A stretch of DNA of 64,000 bases from Brachionus rotundiformis (lineage: Eukaryota > Rotifera > Eurotatoria > Ploima > Brachionidae), in NCBI GenBank assembly GCA_016802295.1, contig JAESIW010000200.1, positions 1,097,807-1,161,806 of the forward strand, in the 5' to 3' direction. The notes beneath the pieces are model-generated. The model saw only the letters and a program-made list of their open reading frames with translations. It had not been told where the DNA came from and ran no database searches. This document shows positions 47,574 to 60,000 of the stretch, one piece after another. How positions within the stretch are numbered: position 1 is the first letter of the stretch; every line of letters begins with the position of its first letter. The translations under genes were made by a program, and so were the position numbers.

Positions 47574-48884
47574 TTACATAAGTATGGTGTCCAAATGTTT
47601 GACCGGCTCTATCAAACTCACGTGATCATACTTAGCCTGTTTGTATTTCTCTTGAATGGCCTGTTGCGGATGAGAGCCGGCTTGTTGTAATGTTTTGTGC
47701 ATATCCCTAACACACGTCTTCATCTCACTGACACTGTACATGCATATATCCTCAATTTGCTTGCTCCAATCTTTGTCCAGTGTGATCAAAGCCAGGTAGA
47801 TGGCCGAGGCAGCTATTTGGCTCGGCAAATACGCCAAATACGTATCTGCGTCGATCAGAGTCAACTCGGCCAAATATCGGCTCAAATTTTCTATCCTTGA
47901 GAACAGTTCTGTCTCATTTGGGCTGTTTAGATTGGTGTTTAGCTTTATAAATCTGAGATAGTGTGACAAGAACCAGTTGATGGTCGGTGGTGACATTTTA
48001 AAGTCCAATACTTTGAGCAATAAGTGCTCCATTCTGAGCACTTGTTTCTTGGTGTAAGTGTCGTCAGTGATGTAAACGAATTCGTTCACATCTGGTGGGG
48101 TTATTTCCTCGTACTTGGCAGCTATGTACATGCTAGCAGTGCCGACCAGCTGCAATTTGCCTCTAAGAACACTCATTTGAGAGAGAAATCTGTCTGTGTA
48201 GTTGACCGCCAAGTACAGGGTCTCTACGCTCAGCTTGTACTCCTCGCTGACTTCAACTAGCCAGTCGACGAGTATCGAGCGCATCGAGGACGATATGTCC
48301 AGCTGCTTTTTCATGTAGTTTGTCTTTGGCTTGTTGTCAAGCTCAAGCTGACGCATGTACTTCATAATGTCATCTTTGTACTCGAGACAATTCATGATCA
48401 AATTGTCGCGTTGTTGGGCGGCGATTTTGCGCCTTGTTTCCTCGTCATCGTCTTCGAAGTCGTTGTCGGCGTCTTCGTCTATTGTGGAGATTATTGATTG
48501 GAATTTGATGGTGTCATCGAGTACCATGGGCGTCTCGTTGTCCGAGGTGTTCATTGACTTGAGTGCGTCGTCAATGGCAATGTTGAGTTTTGAGATGGCC
48601 TCCTCTTGCAGGTTCTCTTCGTCGCTCATCTTCTCTTGGAATATTTCGAAGTCGCATTCGCCTTTGCCCAATGGATTGATGACACATTGCGGCGGCTCGT
48701 TCTCGTCATTGAATTGCAGCTGGTTAAGCAATTGGTTGTGGGACGTTGACGAGGGAAAGGCGTAACTGGCCGGCTTGCTCGTCTGTGAAAAGGACGACGA
48801 GCTTTTGAGCTTATTGCCTTTAATAGGCTGATTTTGTGCTACATGATTTGTGGATAGGACACCTAATGCTTGACGCTTTGACAT
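47574..48884 (-). CDS. CycA: Cyclin A
   Basis: One exon, 436 residues. Near the N-terminus lies a destruction-box motif, RQALGVLST (residues 4-12), for APC/C-driven degradation in mitosis. An acidic linker (DFEDDDEE) precedes the cyclin box. The box opens with the MRAIL-type helix, here MRSILVDWLVEVSEEYKL (201-218), with the expected lysine/glutamate of the CDK contact face (KYEEITPP), and continues into the second cyclin fold to about residue 410. Cyclin A binds CDK1/CDK2 and drives S phase and entry to mitosis in the nucleus. Absence of introns is unusual among the conserved genes here, but a possible non-coding 5' exon cannot be excluded. Base composition (roughly 45-50% GC) is far above the flanks, as for contactin and Mediator 15. 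Confidence 0.95.
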   Translation of the reverse strand: MSKRQALGVLSTNHVAQNQPIKGNKLKSSSSFSQTSKPASYAFPSSTSHNQLLNQLQFNDENEPPQCVINPLGKGECDFEIFQEKMSDEENLQEEAISKLNIAIDDALKSMNTSDNETPMVLDDTIKFQSIISTIDEDADNDFEDDDEETRRKIAAQQRDNLIMNCLEYKDDIMKYMRQLELDNKPKTNYMKKQLDISSSMRSILVDWLVEVSEEYKLSVETLYLAVNYTDRFLSQMSVLRGKLQLVGTASMYIAAKYEEITPPDVNEFVYITDDTYTKKQVLRMEHLLLKVLDFKMSPPTINWFLSHYLRFIKLNTNLNSPNETELFSRIENLSRYLAELTLIDADTYLAYLPSQIAASAIYLALITLDKDWSKQIEDICMYSVSEMKTCVRDMHKTLQQAGSHPQQAIQEKYKQAKYDHVSLIEPVKHLDTILM

Positions 48885-51800
48885 TTTTTAATTTGTTTGG
48901 GCACAACAGGACTTGGACTTGTGTGCTAAATAAGCTAAAATATTATTTTTTTTCAAATGTAAGCTTAAAGAGTTGAAATTATTAAGTTTGAAGTGAAATG
49001 AAAATAGTGAGAGCTTCTAGAGAGAAGAAGAGTTGAATGCGCGCCATTTAGTTGTTTTAAAAAACATCAGTTAAAATTGTTCGTTACAAGTTTACAAATT
49101 TTGGCCCCAAACGGCCTTCAATTGTTTTATTTTATTTGAAAATTGAATGGCGACAATTTTATTGTCTGATGTTTCAATTTTTGTGTTGCTTTGTACCAGT
49201 ATTGTTCAATGGACACAAAGCCGATGCGATTGACTTTAAACTTACTAATATTTAATAATCATTGATGATATATTTTTGATTAAAATTAAAAAAAAATAAA
49301 AGAAAAATTTTGAAAGAATTGACTTTGGAAAGACTCAAAAATTAATTTGATGACTTGTGTGCAAATGTATTTTGTATATGTTTATTTTTTAAGTTGTTTA
49401 TTTATTTTGGGTCTAAAACAAAATTAATTTAACATCAATATCAGAATTTTCATCGTATAAGTACAATGAATTATATTTTGATACGGTCCATAGTTTATTC
49501 AATATCTAAACTGGTTTTATTAAGACCTAATTTATTTTAATCTGTTACTAATAAAGACGACGAAAAAGTAAGACATAATGAGAAAAAAATATCAATAAAA
49601 AATAGAAAAAGATTATTTTATTAAATCATTATAGTTTTATTAACTTATGTATTTAATAAAATGATCTGCCTCCTTTATTGTAGCATTTTCTTGTGTTTGC
49701 TGTTGTACTAGAGAAGCTTGTGGTTGAATTTTTTGTTTATGAGTTGATTGTTAATTGAGTAATCCTGGTTGAATTCGTTTGGATCCTGCTCGTTTTTAAC
49801 TAATTCGACCAGAGCCTTGATTTGGTGTTGATAATGCATTTTCTGGTTGTATTTGGTTTTTTAAAATTGAATTTGTCCGACCAAATTAATTTCCTTATAA
49901 CGATCAATCACACTTTTTTCTAGGAGTGGGAAATCATTTCAAAAAAAATATGACCTAAAGAGAACCATATATTTTTCATTAAAAAGTAATAATAAAATAG
50001 TAAAGAAAATAATAAATCTTAAAATTTTTTTTTTTCATTAACGTGAATCTAATTTATAAAAGTATTTAAAATTTAGTGTAAATATCTTGTTCCGTTCAAA
50101 AGTTATTCGACCAAAATCATAAATATGGTTTAAGAAGTTCTTAAAACAGTTTAAAATTTCAGGGTTTTTTGAGTATATCTTTTGAACAAAATGTATTAAA
50201 AATAAGATCTATATATCATTTTGATCCTTGTTTAATTATATATCAAATCATATATAATACATATAAAATTAATATAAATAACCAGGAGGACATTGAGACT
50301 ATTTATGTGGGGTCAAGCTAATGCGGTTTATTTCCGTGACAGAAAAAGCAAATAAATAAAAACATAGTGTTTTGTAATCATGAAAGACTTATGTATGTAT
50401 GTATAAAATTTTTATGGAAGTCGGTCTCTGAATGAATCTTTGACTTGATAACTTCGATTGTTGTTTATTGGAAAAGTCTTTGCATAACCATTCATACCAG
50501 CCAAGAATTCTTTGGATCATATACAGCTGACCATTTTAACTCTTGCAAATTAAAGCTGTATTAAAGTGAAAAAAATCTTATTCATATCCAAAATGAATTA
50601 ATTTTCGAAAGTTTAATTACTTAATAATAATATCCAAATTAAAATTTGGTACTGATTTATTTTATTTGTTACTTTTAAAACTTGATTAGGAATTGAATAA
50701 AACATTTTTGATATTTCCTTTTTGATGTGTGAAAAAAATAAATAAGATTGGAGAACTTTAGTCCTTTTGATACTACAAGGCAAGAAATATTCTTTATGTT
50801 AAATAAAGAGTAATTGAAACAAAAGATTCATCATAAAAATGGTTCTGTAAATGGAACATCCTTCAGCATTCATTGTTGTATTCTAAGAAAGTATTGTTAG
50901 AAAAGGACAAAAGTTATGAGAATTTAAAAAAAAAAAGAATTAAAAATTGACAATTTGATTTTAAAAAACGTAATTTTAACACTCAAAAGACCGGCGGTGT
51001 CAATTTGACACTTTTTCAAAAATTCAAATAGAATTTTTTAATTAATGATCAATCATATTTACATGTTTTAATATTTATTTTTAAGCTTTGATAATGCTTT
51101 TAATTTTACAGACTTTTATGAAACTAATGCAACATTTAAACAAAATTTTTGACAAAAGTCCCTTTTTAATATTGATTTTAAATAAATCACATACTTCAAT
51201 TTGTACTTTTCAATTATTAAGCTTATTTATTTTGAAGACTCTATTTTTAAGACACAAATTACATCAATCCGAATGTCCATTTTAAGTTTTTTAGTTATAT
51301 TTTTACGCTTTTACTACTGAAGCGATATATTTTTTTATTGAACATGTCATGCCAAACACTTACCAAACGTTATCTATGATTTCATATCTTTGTTTTTGCA
51401 GTTTTTCAAATAATTTAATCATTCAATATTGATCATTAAAATTTATAATTAATTTATAATGAAAAAAAAATTATTTTAAAAAGACTTATTTAAAAATAAT
51501 TTCTGAGCAAATTAATTTAAAGTTAATCAGTGACTAGGGACTTCAATTTGCATTTTACTCAATCTATTTTAAGATATTTAAATTAAAAATCAAAAACTCA
51601 CACTTTTAATTCAATTTAATTAAAACTAAAACTTATAAACTTATGCTAAAATTTCATTTTTTTTATTTTAATTAACACGATCCTCCATTTTTCAAAAGCT
51701 ATTGAACCTTGGAAATTATATAATTTTATTTATATAAATTTAATTATACTGAATTTTTTCTATTTATGAACGTAAGACAGTTTTCATGAACTCATTTTTT

Positions 51801-54740
51801 TTTCACTTAAAGCTAAATCATGGAATTTTTGTGTTTCGATACTTTTTTAATAAAAAAGTATAGAAAAAAATTGCTTTAAGCAATCTGTTTCCTAAAAAGA
51901 CAACTTGGCAAGATCTAATTTTTTACTAGCTTATCTTGGTTTCTTTGACCAAAAGTGCAGAAAAATTTTGAAATGTTTGTTTAATTTAATCAAACAAAAA
52001 TAATTTGTAAAAAAAATATCATAAAAATAATTTGTAAAAAGATTTTTTGATTTCTTCATTAAATTTTATTAATACGAATTTAACTAATAAATATGCTTCT
52101 TGTTTATATTAAAGTTTTAAATTCAAATAAAAAGTTTATTTATTTTGATTTTTGTGTTGATATTGATTGAAAATTAATGTAAGGAAGGTTTGTTCACATC
52201 AAATATGAAAAAAATATTTTGTTTATAAATTCTTTATAAATCAAATAATGAAGCACTAACGAAAAAAAAAAACTTGAGATAAATTCTGGTAAATTTCTTT
52301 TTTTTCAAAATAAATAAATTTATAATTTTAATATATTCATGAAATTTTCTTCATAATAAAAAATAATTTTTATATCATTTCAAAATTAAATTTAAAGAAA
52401 AGTTCCAAAAGATTCAAAGATAACTTTTATTTTCAAAATTTAATGATTACTTATAAAATTCACAGGTATTAACTAATTTTTTTGACAGTCAAATAGATTC
52501 GAAAATTTTCTATGAGTTTTTATGTCTAGTTTATAATAAATAAAAAAATCTTAAGATATTTTTTAGATGTTAAGAAATATTTTAATTTATAATAAGTTTA
52601 AAAGATAAGAGTATAATGAAAAGAGTAGAACTGTAATTAATACATTTTTTTATCGTCCCATCTTTTATTTTTATCTATTGAAATTTAGTTTAAGTAATTT
52701 AAAAAAAATTATTTGCTAAAATATAATTATAAATTTCAAAATATCAAAATATTAACTTCAAATAAAAACAATCGATCAAATTAATTATGCAAATAATTAA
52801 ATTTTAAATAAAATGAATTTTAGAAATGAAACCAAAAATAAAAAATAATTTGATAAATTTGCGTCTCTTTTCGATGATTTAGATTTACTACTCTAAAAGA
52901 GCATAATAAAATGATATTCACCTACTTATATTTAAAAACAAATCAAAAAATAACAAACAGAATCCAAAAATAATAAAATTACTCTTTCAGAAACATAATT
53001 ACTTAATGAATTAAAAACAAAAATTCAAAAGCTTCTTTCAAAAAAAATCTAAGTTATTAGAATTCTAAAAAATTTATAGGATATAATTTAAAAAATATAT
53101 ATATTCACTAGTTTGTGATTAATTATTGGGAATTTCAAAAAAAATATTAAAAAATGTCTTATTTTAACTCATTGATTTGATTTAAAATTAATTAAATTTA
53201 GCTAAAAATAAATTTGAAAGAATCGCCTAAAACTACTAAAATCATGAAAATTTGGTCATAGCGTTTATTAAGGCCCATTTTAATCATAATTATTATTTGT
53301 TACAAAATAGATTATCTATTGTAAGAATTGAAGTAGAAAACAGAATGAAATTTATAATTTAGTTAATAGGTTAATTGAGTTTATTCAAAAAATATGCATC
53401 CTAAATATAAATATATATCATCTAATTGAGTTTATATTGATTTTTCAATTAGTTTATTAGAATATTTTGTTCTCTATTGTTTGTTTAAATTAATAATTTT
53501 AAATTACAACTTAAATTGTCTCTGGTCGATTGCAGCAAAATTTGTTGTAAAGATAAAAAGTTAAATTATTGATGATAAATATATATGAAAAATCGAATTT
53601 TTAGTGTATCTATAATTCCAGAGAGTATTCTTTTATTTTAAAAACTAATTTGAGCTTTATTTTTATATATATGTTAAAATAAATATCTTGAACATTTTGA
53701 ACACAAACATAAAGAAACAACTTGAATAGCCAAAAGCAATAAAATTCAAATTATGTTTACCAGGAATGCTTAAACAACAAAAAATGGTAAAACTAGCAAC
53801 CATCATTACACGGAGAATAAAAAACCTTAAAGTTAACAAAGAAATAAATTTGTAAAAAAATTTAACATTTATTTTTATTTTTAGATTATTTAAATGGTAA
53901 TCGAAAAACAAATCAATTTGAATATCCGAGAAAATAGCACAATATCTAAGTAAATATACTTTTATTTTTTGCTTAAACCGCAGAAAAAAATCAAGGTTTT
54001 CAAATAAGTACAATAGAAAATTTTACAAGTAATTTTTTACCAAAATTTTCCCAAGCTTCATAAAATCTAGACCGAACCTTTATCAAGTTATTGTCTCAAG
54101 CTTATTAATATACTTTTAATTTTAAGCTCAAGTCATTGCCAAGTTTTTTCTATTTTAGTTTTTGGCAAACAAAAATCCAAGGGTTTCAAATTAAAGTTCT
54201 ATTATGGATAGGTCTGTTCTGGTTGCATGACTGGGAAGTCTTGCAAGCGCTTTCTTATTTAAAATAATACACTAGAGCTTATCTTAAATATTTCTAGTCA
54301 AAAATAACATTAATTGTTAAGTATACGGATTTACCGACCAGAAACCGATAGCTCAAGCGAACAAGCTTAAAATTAATATTTAAATTTTTGTATGGTTCCT
54401 TGAAAAGTTTCACCAAAAATAAATAAATAAGAGAATATTATTGGGATTTGTGTGTTTCTCTAGCTTTTGTTTTCTTCTATTGAAAACTCGAATTATTATA
54501 AATTAAATACTGGTGAACAAAAATCTCTTTTTTTTTGACAAAACTCTATGGCAACACAAAATTATTTAACTTAGGTTTTGTGTGCTGAAGAAGAAAACGA
54601 AAACTTATTTTGCTAATTAAATTAAAGTCTTGGGCTTGCTCTTAGCACCATCAGTGGTTAGCTAGATCTTGGGCCAAATGTTGATAATATTCACTCACTA
54701 GTTCAATACAGTTTTAGTATTTTTTACCAAATTTTTACCA
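48885..54740. other. 5.9 kb gene-poor AT-rich region
   Basis: Upstream of cyclin A the sequence to about 49250 is moderately GC-rich and should hold its promoter and 5' UTR. Apart from the remnant at 49640-49900, no coding pattern with codon bias or splice structure was seen. Open frames here are Phe/Ile/Lys/Asn-rich, as expected by chance in such AT-rich DNA. From 51 to 54 kb the composition is extremely AT-rich. Confidence 0.6.
49640..49900 (-). pseudogene. Decayed Gln-rich coding remnant
   Basis: The minus strand carries two overlapping peptide-like frames: KMHYQHQIKALVELVKNEQD followed by PNEFNQDYSINNQLI, and, after a frame change, HKQKIQPQASLVQQQTQENA. Stops interrupt both. The content is unlike the surrounding AT-rich DNA. 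It may be a dead copy of a Gln-rich gene (for instance a transcription cofactor) or a transposon gag-like piece; I cannot assign it. Confidence 0.35.
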
Positions 54741-57420
54741 ATGCAGTATAACTATAGCGCAAAGGGTTCCGATTTGCAAAAGCTTGGCAGCGCAGATCGA
54801 ACCCATGATCACACATTCATTGAGGAGCACAATAAAATTATATTCGACAAAAAGTAAGCATTTATGAGTTTAATTAATCAAATAAAACAAAACCTAGTCA
54901 ATTTAAAATGCAAATTACTTCTGTTTTTTAAGGATTTCATTTCTAATAAATCAAGCTAAATAAGATTTTTTGGCTTTTAAAAATTTTATTACTTTTAGCA
55001 AGCAAAATATTCCACTGCTTACGACAACATTGATAACACCATCCATTTCACCATCTCAATTATTGAGCCTAAACTCTCAAGAAGGTGCACAAAATTTTAT
55101 CCGAGCTGGCAACCTAGTCAGACACGGCTCCAAATTGGTTCCTAATCGAACACACAACACATCTGACTCATTGAATAACAACTTTTATTTCAAAAATAAG
55201 CCTTACTCAAATCATTCATCGGCTAAATTGCGCGATTCACATCTGACCACTCAATCAGCTAATTCATCTCTAACAAAACAAAATTTAAGTAATTAATTTT
55301 ATAAATTTTATCTTTTAATCTAAGCAAATAAATTCTTTTTTTGTCACTTCATTCTCCTCTTAACCTCGGTAGCCAATTTTCTAACCAATTCTAACAAAAT
55401 TCACATTTTTGACTATGAAAATTTTGATTTTAAAAAAATAAAAAAAAAATTAAAAACTTGAAGAATTTTGACATTTTGCATTTGTTGTTTTTATAATTAA
55501 ATTACTAGTTAAAAATAAACAAATTTACCTTTTATTTTTAAATTTAATTCTTATCAGAAAAATATTGACGCCTGAAATTTGTCCAAAAATTGCCAAAAAA
55601 ATGAAAGCCATAAGTATTATTTTTTATTTAAATTAAGCAAAAAAAATTTTAAATTAAGGCTAAATATGAGTATGGTGAACTCAAACGCCTATTGCGCATT
55701 CATCAATTTTCCGCATTAGGTTAACTAAGCTAGAAAATAGTTCAACGCCAGGATAAATGAATATTTTAGCTTGAATTAAAGCTTAATATACACACAACAC
55801 ACAACTTAATTTATTAGAAATAAATATATCATTAATAAATCAGTAAAAGCAGACTTTTCAGCTTGGTTATTGTTCTATTTAGCTTAAATTTTGGCCATTA
55901 GTAGATTATCTCTTTTATCTATTAAATTCAAATAGTACAAAATTATTTTAAGTCAAATTAACAAGAAAATAGATGTTTTTAATAATATAAATAAAAGCAA
56001 GACCTATTTATGTGATTATTTAATTTCGCTTGATTATTACTTAAGTTAAATTTTTAATAAATTATAAAAATCGATTCTATTTTCAAGGGACTAAACAAAA
56101 AAGTTTAAAATAAAATAAAGCCTTATATTTGAAGCCATAATTTTATTTATAAATTTTTAAACAAATTTCACTTAAGACAGTAACTCACAGGATTTGGTTC
56201 AAACAAGCAATAACAGCTTAATAAATCCTTCTTCGGTAATGAACCGATACCAAGAAGCTAACATGGCTCAGTACACCAAGTTTACCAAAAATATATTTGG
56301 CGAGAATGCCTCAAATGGCGTAAAGGTGGAGAAATCTCCGTCTCGGGGATCGAATTTCACCAGCCCAATGCCAAGTGTGATCAATGGTACACCCATATCA
56401 ATAGTGCACTCATCTGCTGGTCAGCAAAGTCACATTAAAAACGACCGACTCAAGGCTTCACCGGGTCTAGGACGCTCAGCCACCCTAAAATATACCAAGT
56501 CCTACATGGATAACAATAATTTAAAACAATCCCTGCAAGCTCACACACAGCATTTTAACTTTGCCAATGGTCGAAAATCAATGAATCCACAGACACTTCC
56601 GCAACCGCACATGTCACAAGAGTCTATAACCAAAAAAGACTTTATAAATGTGCTGAACAATATTCAACGATCGTCGTCCATTAAGCTAGGCCGTGAAAAG
56701 ACTAGTCTTTCAAATTACTTTACCAATTTGTCCAATTCGAACAAGATGAACAACCAAAGCAATCTCAGTGTGAACGGAAGCACTAACCAACTAAGCTACA
56801 ATTTCATGTCCTCATCGAATAATTTAAACAGCTTAAATAGTCAATTTAGCAAGATAAATCAATTAAATCAGCAGCATTCAAAGCAGAACAAACTCAGAAC
56901 TAATAATCTTAATCTAAATAAATATTTAGATCAAATAGTTGATCATACTAGTAATTTGAAAATTTCAGCTAGCTTTAAGTCCAACCGAAACGACAGTCAA
57001 GAGCCTCAAAACCGAGTTAAATTGAGTCAAAATTTTGACAATGAATCAGAAAACTCTGACCAAATTGTAGAGTACATAAATTTAGAGGACTTGGAAGAGA
57101 GAAAAAGGACAATAAAGAATAGCGAAGAGGTAAAAGTAAGCAATATACCAGTTCTTCCCGGTTCGCGTCTTTCACATACCAACTCAAAAAAAGGTTCTAA
57201 TCAAAATTTAAAAGCTTCTCGACCATTAAGTCGAATATCATATATTTCACGTGACATCAATGATTCATATGCTTATTCGAATGTGAAACAGTATATTGAA
57301 GAAAATGACTTAATGCCGCCTGAAAAGGCTGACTCAATACGACGGTGGATAAAGCAAGTGAATATGTCTGTAGATGAATGGGAAAAGCGGACTATTGAGA
57401 TCAACATTGTACAAGAGTAG
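54741..57420 (+). CDS. Asn/Ser-rich protein of unknown function with conserved-looking C-terminus
   Basis: Three exons, 54741-54853, 54999-55288, 56177-57420, GT-AG and in phase, 548 residues; intron 2 is 888 bases. I do not recognise the family. Most of the protein is low complexity (Asn, Ser, Gln, Lys) and probably disordered, with no signal peptide or membrane helix. The last 50 residues look folded and charged: NVKQYIEENDLMPPEKADSI then RRWIKQVNMSVDEWEKRTIE, which could be a short helical interaction motif. Acidic blocks (EYINLEDLEERKR) precede it. Exon 3 uses the acceptor TTAAG at 56176; the nearer TCACAG would shift the frame. The first exon is supported by its clean donor and codon use. 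Confidence 0.72.
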
Positions 57421-57598
57421 ACATTTATCTCTCTACGATCCAATCTTCCCAAGTGCTAAAGCTAAAGATGCTTATTTTTATTGTATATTTTATATATTAA
57501 GAGTTTAAATATTTTACTCCTAAATCAAATGTTGAAAATATTAAAATTATTATCAATTAAGTTAATAAAATTTTTATAGATAATTTTTTTTCTCCTAA

Positions 57599-58024
57599 TC
57601 ATTTGATATTTGAATAACCTGCTTTTGAAAATAAATTAAGATTAAATAAGGATAGAATACGATCATTAAATGAATTTGGGCAACATTTATTTAAAATAAG
57701 AATTCTGTGATTCGTTTCTGGAAATGTAAAGTAAATATATCTAGCCTGGTTATTGGCAAAACTAACTGAAATGTTCTGGAAAAAATACAAAGTTATTCTT
57801 TCAGCAAAACAAGGGATACTCTTAGATAAATTGGTTATCCTAAAAGCTAATTGTTGTTCGTCTTTCCCTATTTGGGAACTTGAGCCAAAATAAATCATTC
57901 TATCAAATATTTTTCTATAACCTAGAAGTGGTATTTTTAAGGAACAACAGTTTGAGTAAAGAGAGTATATGGGAAAATTTACATCACTCTGGCTTCTTAT
58001 AATGTTCAGTGCGATACTTAATAT
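57599..58024 (-). CDS. Unassigned open frame, about 140 residues, possibly a gene fragment
   Basis: The frame is open from about 58024 down to the stop at 57599 and has a balanced composition (SQSDVNFPIYSLYSNCCSLK, then IPLLGYRKIFDRMIYFGSSS, then PCFAERITLYFFQNISVSFA), unlike random frames in this DNA. An internal ATG at 57898 would give 99 residues. No upstream exon or start with context was found, and transposon fragments follow on the 58 kb side. It may be an exon of an unrecognised gene or part of a mobile element. Confidence 0.3.
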   Translation of the reverse strand: MLSIALNIIRSQSDVNFPIYSLYSNCCSLKIPLLGYRKIFDRMIYFGSSSQIGKDEQQLAFRITNLSKSIPCFAERITLYFFQNISVSFANNQARYIYFTFPETNHRILILNKCCPNSFNDRILSLFNLNLFSKAGYSNIK

Positions 58025-58377
58025 TTAAGCTTAACTAATAAGAAGCTTAAGAATTTGTTTAAAATAGTTTATTTCCAAAATCGAAAAGACTTTTTAGAAT
58101 CAATAAATTCACAATATTAAATAATTTTAGATATCCACCCTCTTTATCGCACTCACATGCTGATAAGATTTAAGTTTGAAATTTACATTAGATTTTATTT
58201 GAAAGCAAACATTACACTCACAAAGTTATAAAATAGATCTTTATTTATATTAAAAAACTCATAGATGCTACATCTTCCCCAATCTTTAAAAAAAAAAAAT
58301 CGATTGACATAAAGTAAAAATTTGATAAAATTTAATTGAAAAAGAAATTGATTTGTACTACAAAAATAAAATAAAAT

Positions 58378-58690
58378 AAAACTATCTTTTGTATCCAACA
58401 GTTTCCCTATTCAAACGACCACTTGCTGGTTCCGTAACGTAGAAATCGACTTATCTTCTGTCCCGAGCTGATCTTCTGACATTGTTAACCTCACGCTCAG
58501 GTTGTTGTTCCCTTAGGTTTTGGCTGATACTCGAGTCAGATCTACTTATTTCTGGATCATATTCAAAATCTTCTGACATCTTTGGCTCATAAAGAGCCTT
58601 TTTAAACACCGAGCAGTCTCTAGTTATCGATGTACCGTCTGCCTTTTCAGCAGTTATCATCGAACCTTTGGATGCTTCTTCATTTTCCAA
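58378..58690 (-). mobile_element. Decayed LTR-retrotransposon pol fragment
   Basis: The minus frame ends REVNNVRRSARDRR, then a stop codon, then in the same frame VDFYVTEPASGRLNRETVGY. A basic RRSxRxRR motif followed by a short aromatic segment is typical of the end of an LTR-element integrase region before the next pol domain. Only about 100 codons remain. Assignment to Gypsy or Copia type is not possible. Confidence 0.45.
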
Positions 58691-58984
58691 AAAAATTTTG
58701 GTTATTTGAGCAAAATTTAACCTAAAATGAGGACTAGAATTTTTAATGTAAAATTAATATTTAATACGATACAAAAAAATTTCATAAATTAAAATAATTT
58801 TATAAGTAAAGTTTGATAAATTTGGAAAAAATTTAACTATGTTTATAAAAAAAAAAAACAAAAAACAAAAACAATAATGAATGCTTTTTTATTTGTATCT
58901 GCTTCAAAAAAGAGTGATAATTTTATCTATTTTTTAAGGTATAAAGAGTAACTTCAACAATCAATGTAGCGTCCTGAATATAAA

Positions 58985-59640
58985 TTAAAAGCTCATATAA
59001 AAATCACGTCAGTGCCTGATTCTCCCTTGACTATCTCGGCGTATTGATTCCCTCAATCATTTTCATAAAAAAGTTCTTTGTGCTTGCTTTGACTACTAGA
59101 AGAGGCAATCTGTTTTAGTTGTCTACTACTCTGTTAAAGAAGAAATACTCTCGTTGCTTGATTCTCGTCAGCTTTTTGAACATTCTGTGTTGGTATCCCC
59201 GTATACTATTCGCCGGACCTGAACAGCTCATCGAATCGCAAAGTTTGTTTGAATTGTGCCAATTAACTTTGGTAAAACCATTAGCTATCGTGAAATATTC
59301 GACAAGATCTCCTTTCTCTCTTCGTTTGCTCAGGGTAGTGAGTCCCAACTTATCTTATCTCTTCTCATGAGATAGATGCCTTGACCAATTTTGCTGCTCT
59401 TCTTTGAACATGAACTTCGTACGGACACCAAGCAGCTACCGTGTACTCGAGATGAGGTCTAACTAACGCCACGTAAAAATTTCTGAACGTGCCAATTGAC
59501 CAAGACTTGAACGCTTTAGATAACTGTCCAAGTACCATGTTAGCATTTATGGCCGCTCTCTTTACCTGCATACTCTATTTCAGATTTGAACTGATCATTA
59601 TACCTAAATCGCGTTCTAGATAATAAAGAAGATGGTACAA
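58985..59640 (-). mobile_element. LINE 3' coding fragment, CR1/Jockey-like, frameshifted
   Basis: The minus strand reads LERDLGIMISSNLK, stop, then MQVKRAAINANMVLGQLSKA, FYVALVRPHLEYTVAAWCP and VQRRAAKLV. After a frame change it continues LTTLSKRREKGDLVEYFTIA and REYFFFNRVVDN. This is the C-terminal third of a LINE reverse transcriptase, the same class as the copy at 31-32 kb but clearly diverged from it and more decayed. Confidence 0.75.
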
Positions 59641-59699
59641 TAATGAAGTGGTACAAGCTGTAATTTTAAATGTATCAGTTTAATCCACAGTATGGAAAA

Positions 59700-60000
59700 T
59701 TAATATTGCTAAATTAAATTGAGCTGAATTAGAATTCTGATGTTTTTGTAAACCGACTCTTGGCTTATGGTCAATAATACTTGAAGCTAGAAGTAACCAT
59801 CAAGTCAAATTAATGTAAAAGTTGGGACGATTAAATCGTTAAGCAAAAATATCATTCTCGACAAGCTTATTGAAGAAGTAGAACAATAAAAATATCTATA
59901 TTACAAGAGTTATGCCAGAAAAGATAGATAAATGAAGAGGGGGCATGAGATTCACTGCGGAATTGACAATGAGGATCTCATAACATTTGTCTTAAATATT
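59700..60000 (+). mobile_element. Second LINE-type fragment, opposite strand
   Basis: The plus frame around 59810-59960 reads TIKSLSKNIILDKLIEEVEQ, stop, KYLYYKSYARKDR, stop, MKRGHEI. The usual LINE pattern is I.eV..FKYLG....dG....EI. It belongs to a different LINE group from the neighbour on the minus strand. Confidence 0.45.

Noticed and set aside
48355..48765. Plus-strand frame of 136 codons, very Ser-rich
   Set aside because: Serine run is the antisense of the acidic Glu/Asp codons of cyclin A.
51088..51285. Plus-strand frame of 65 codons
   Set aside because: Composition is that of random AT-rich sequence; no context.
53663..54013. Hydrophobic minus-strand frame of 116 codons
   Set aside because: Phe/Ile/Lys-rich as expected by chance in this AT-rich stretch; no start context, no splice partners, no motif.
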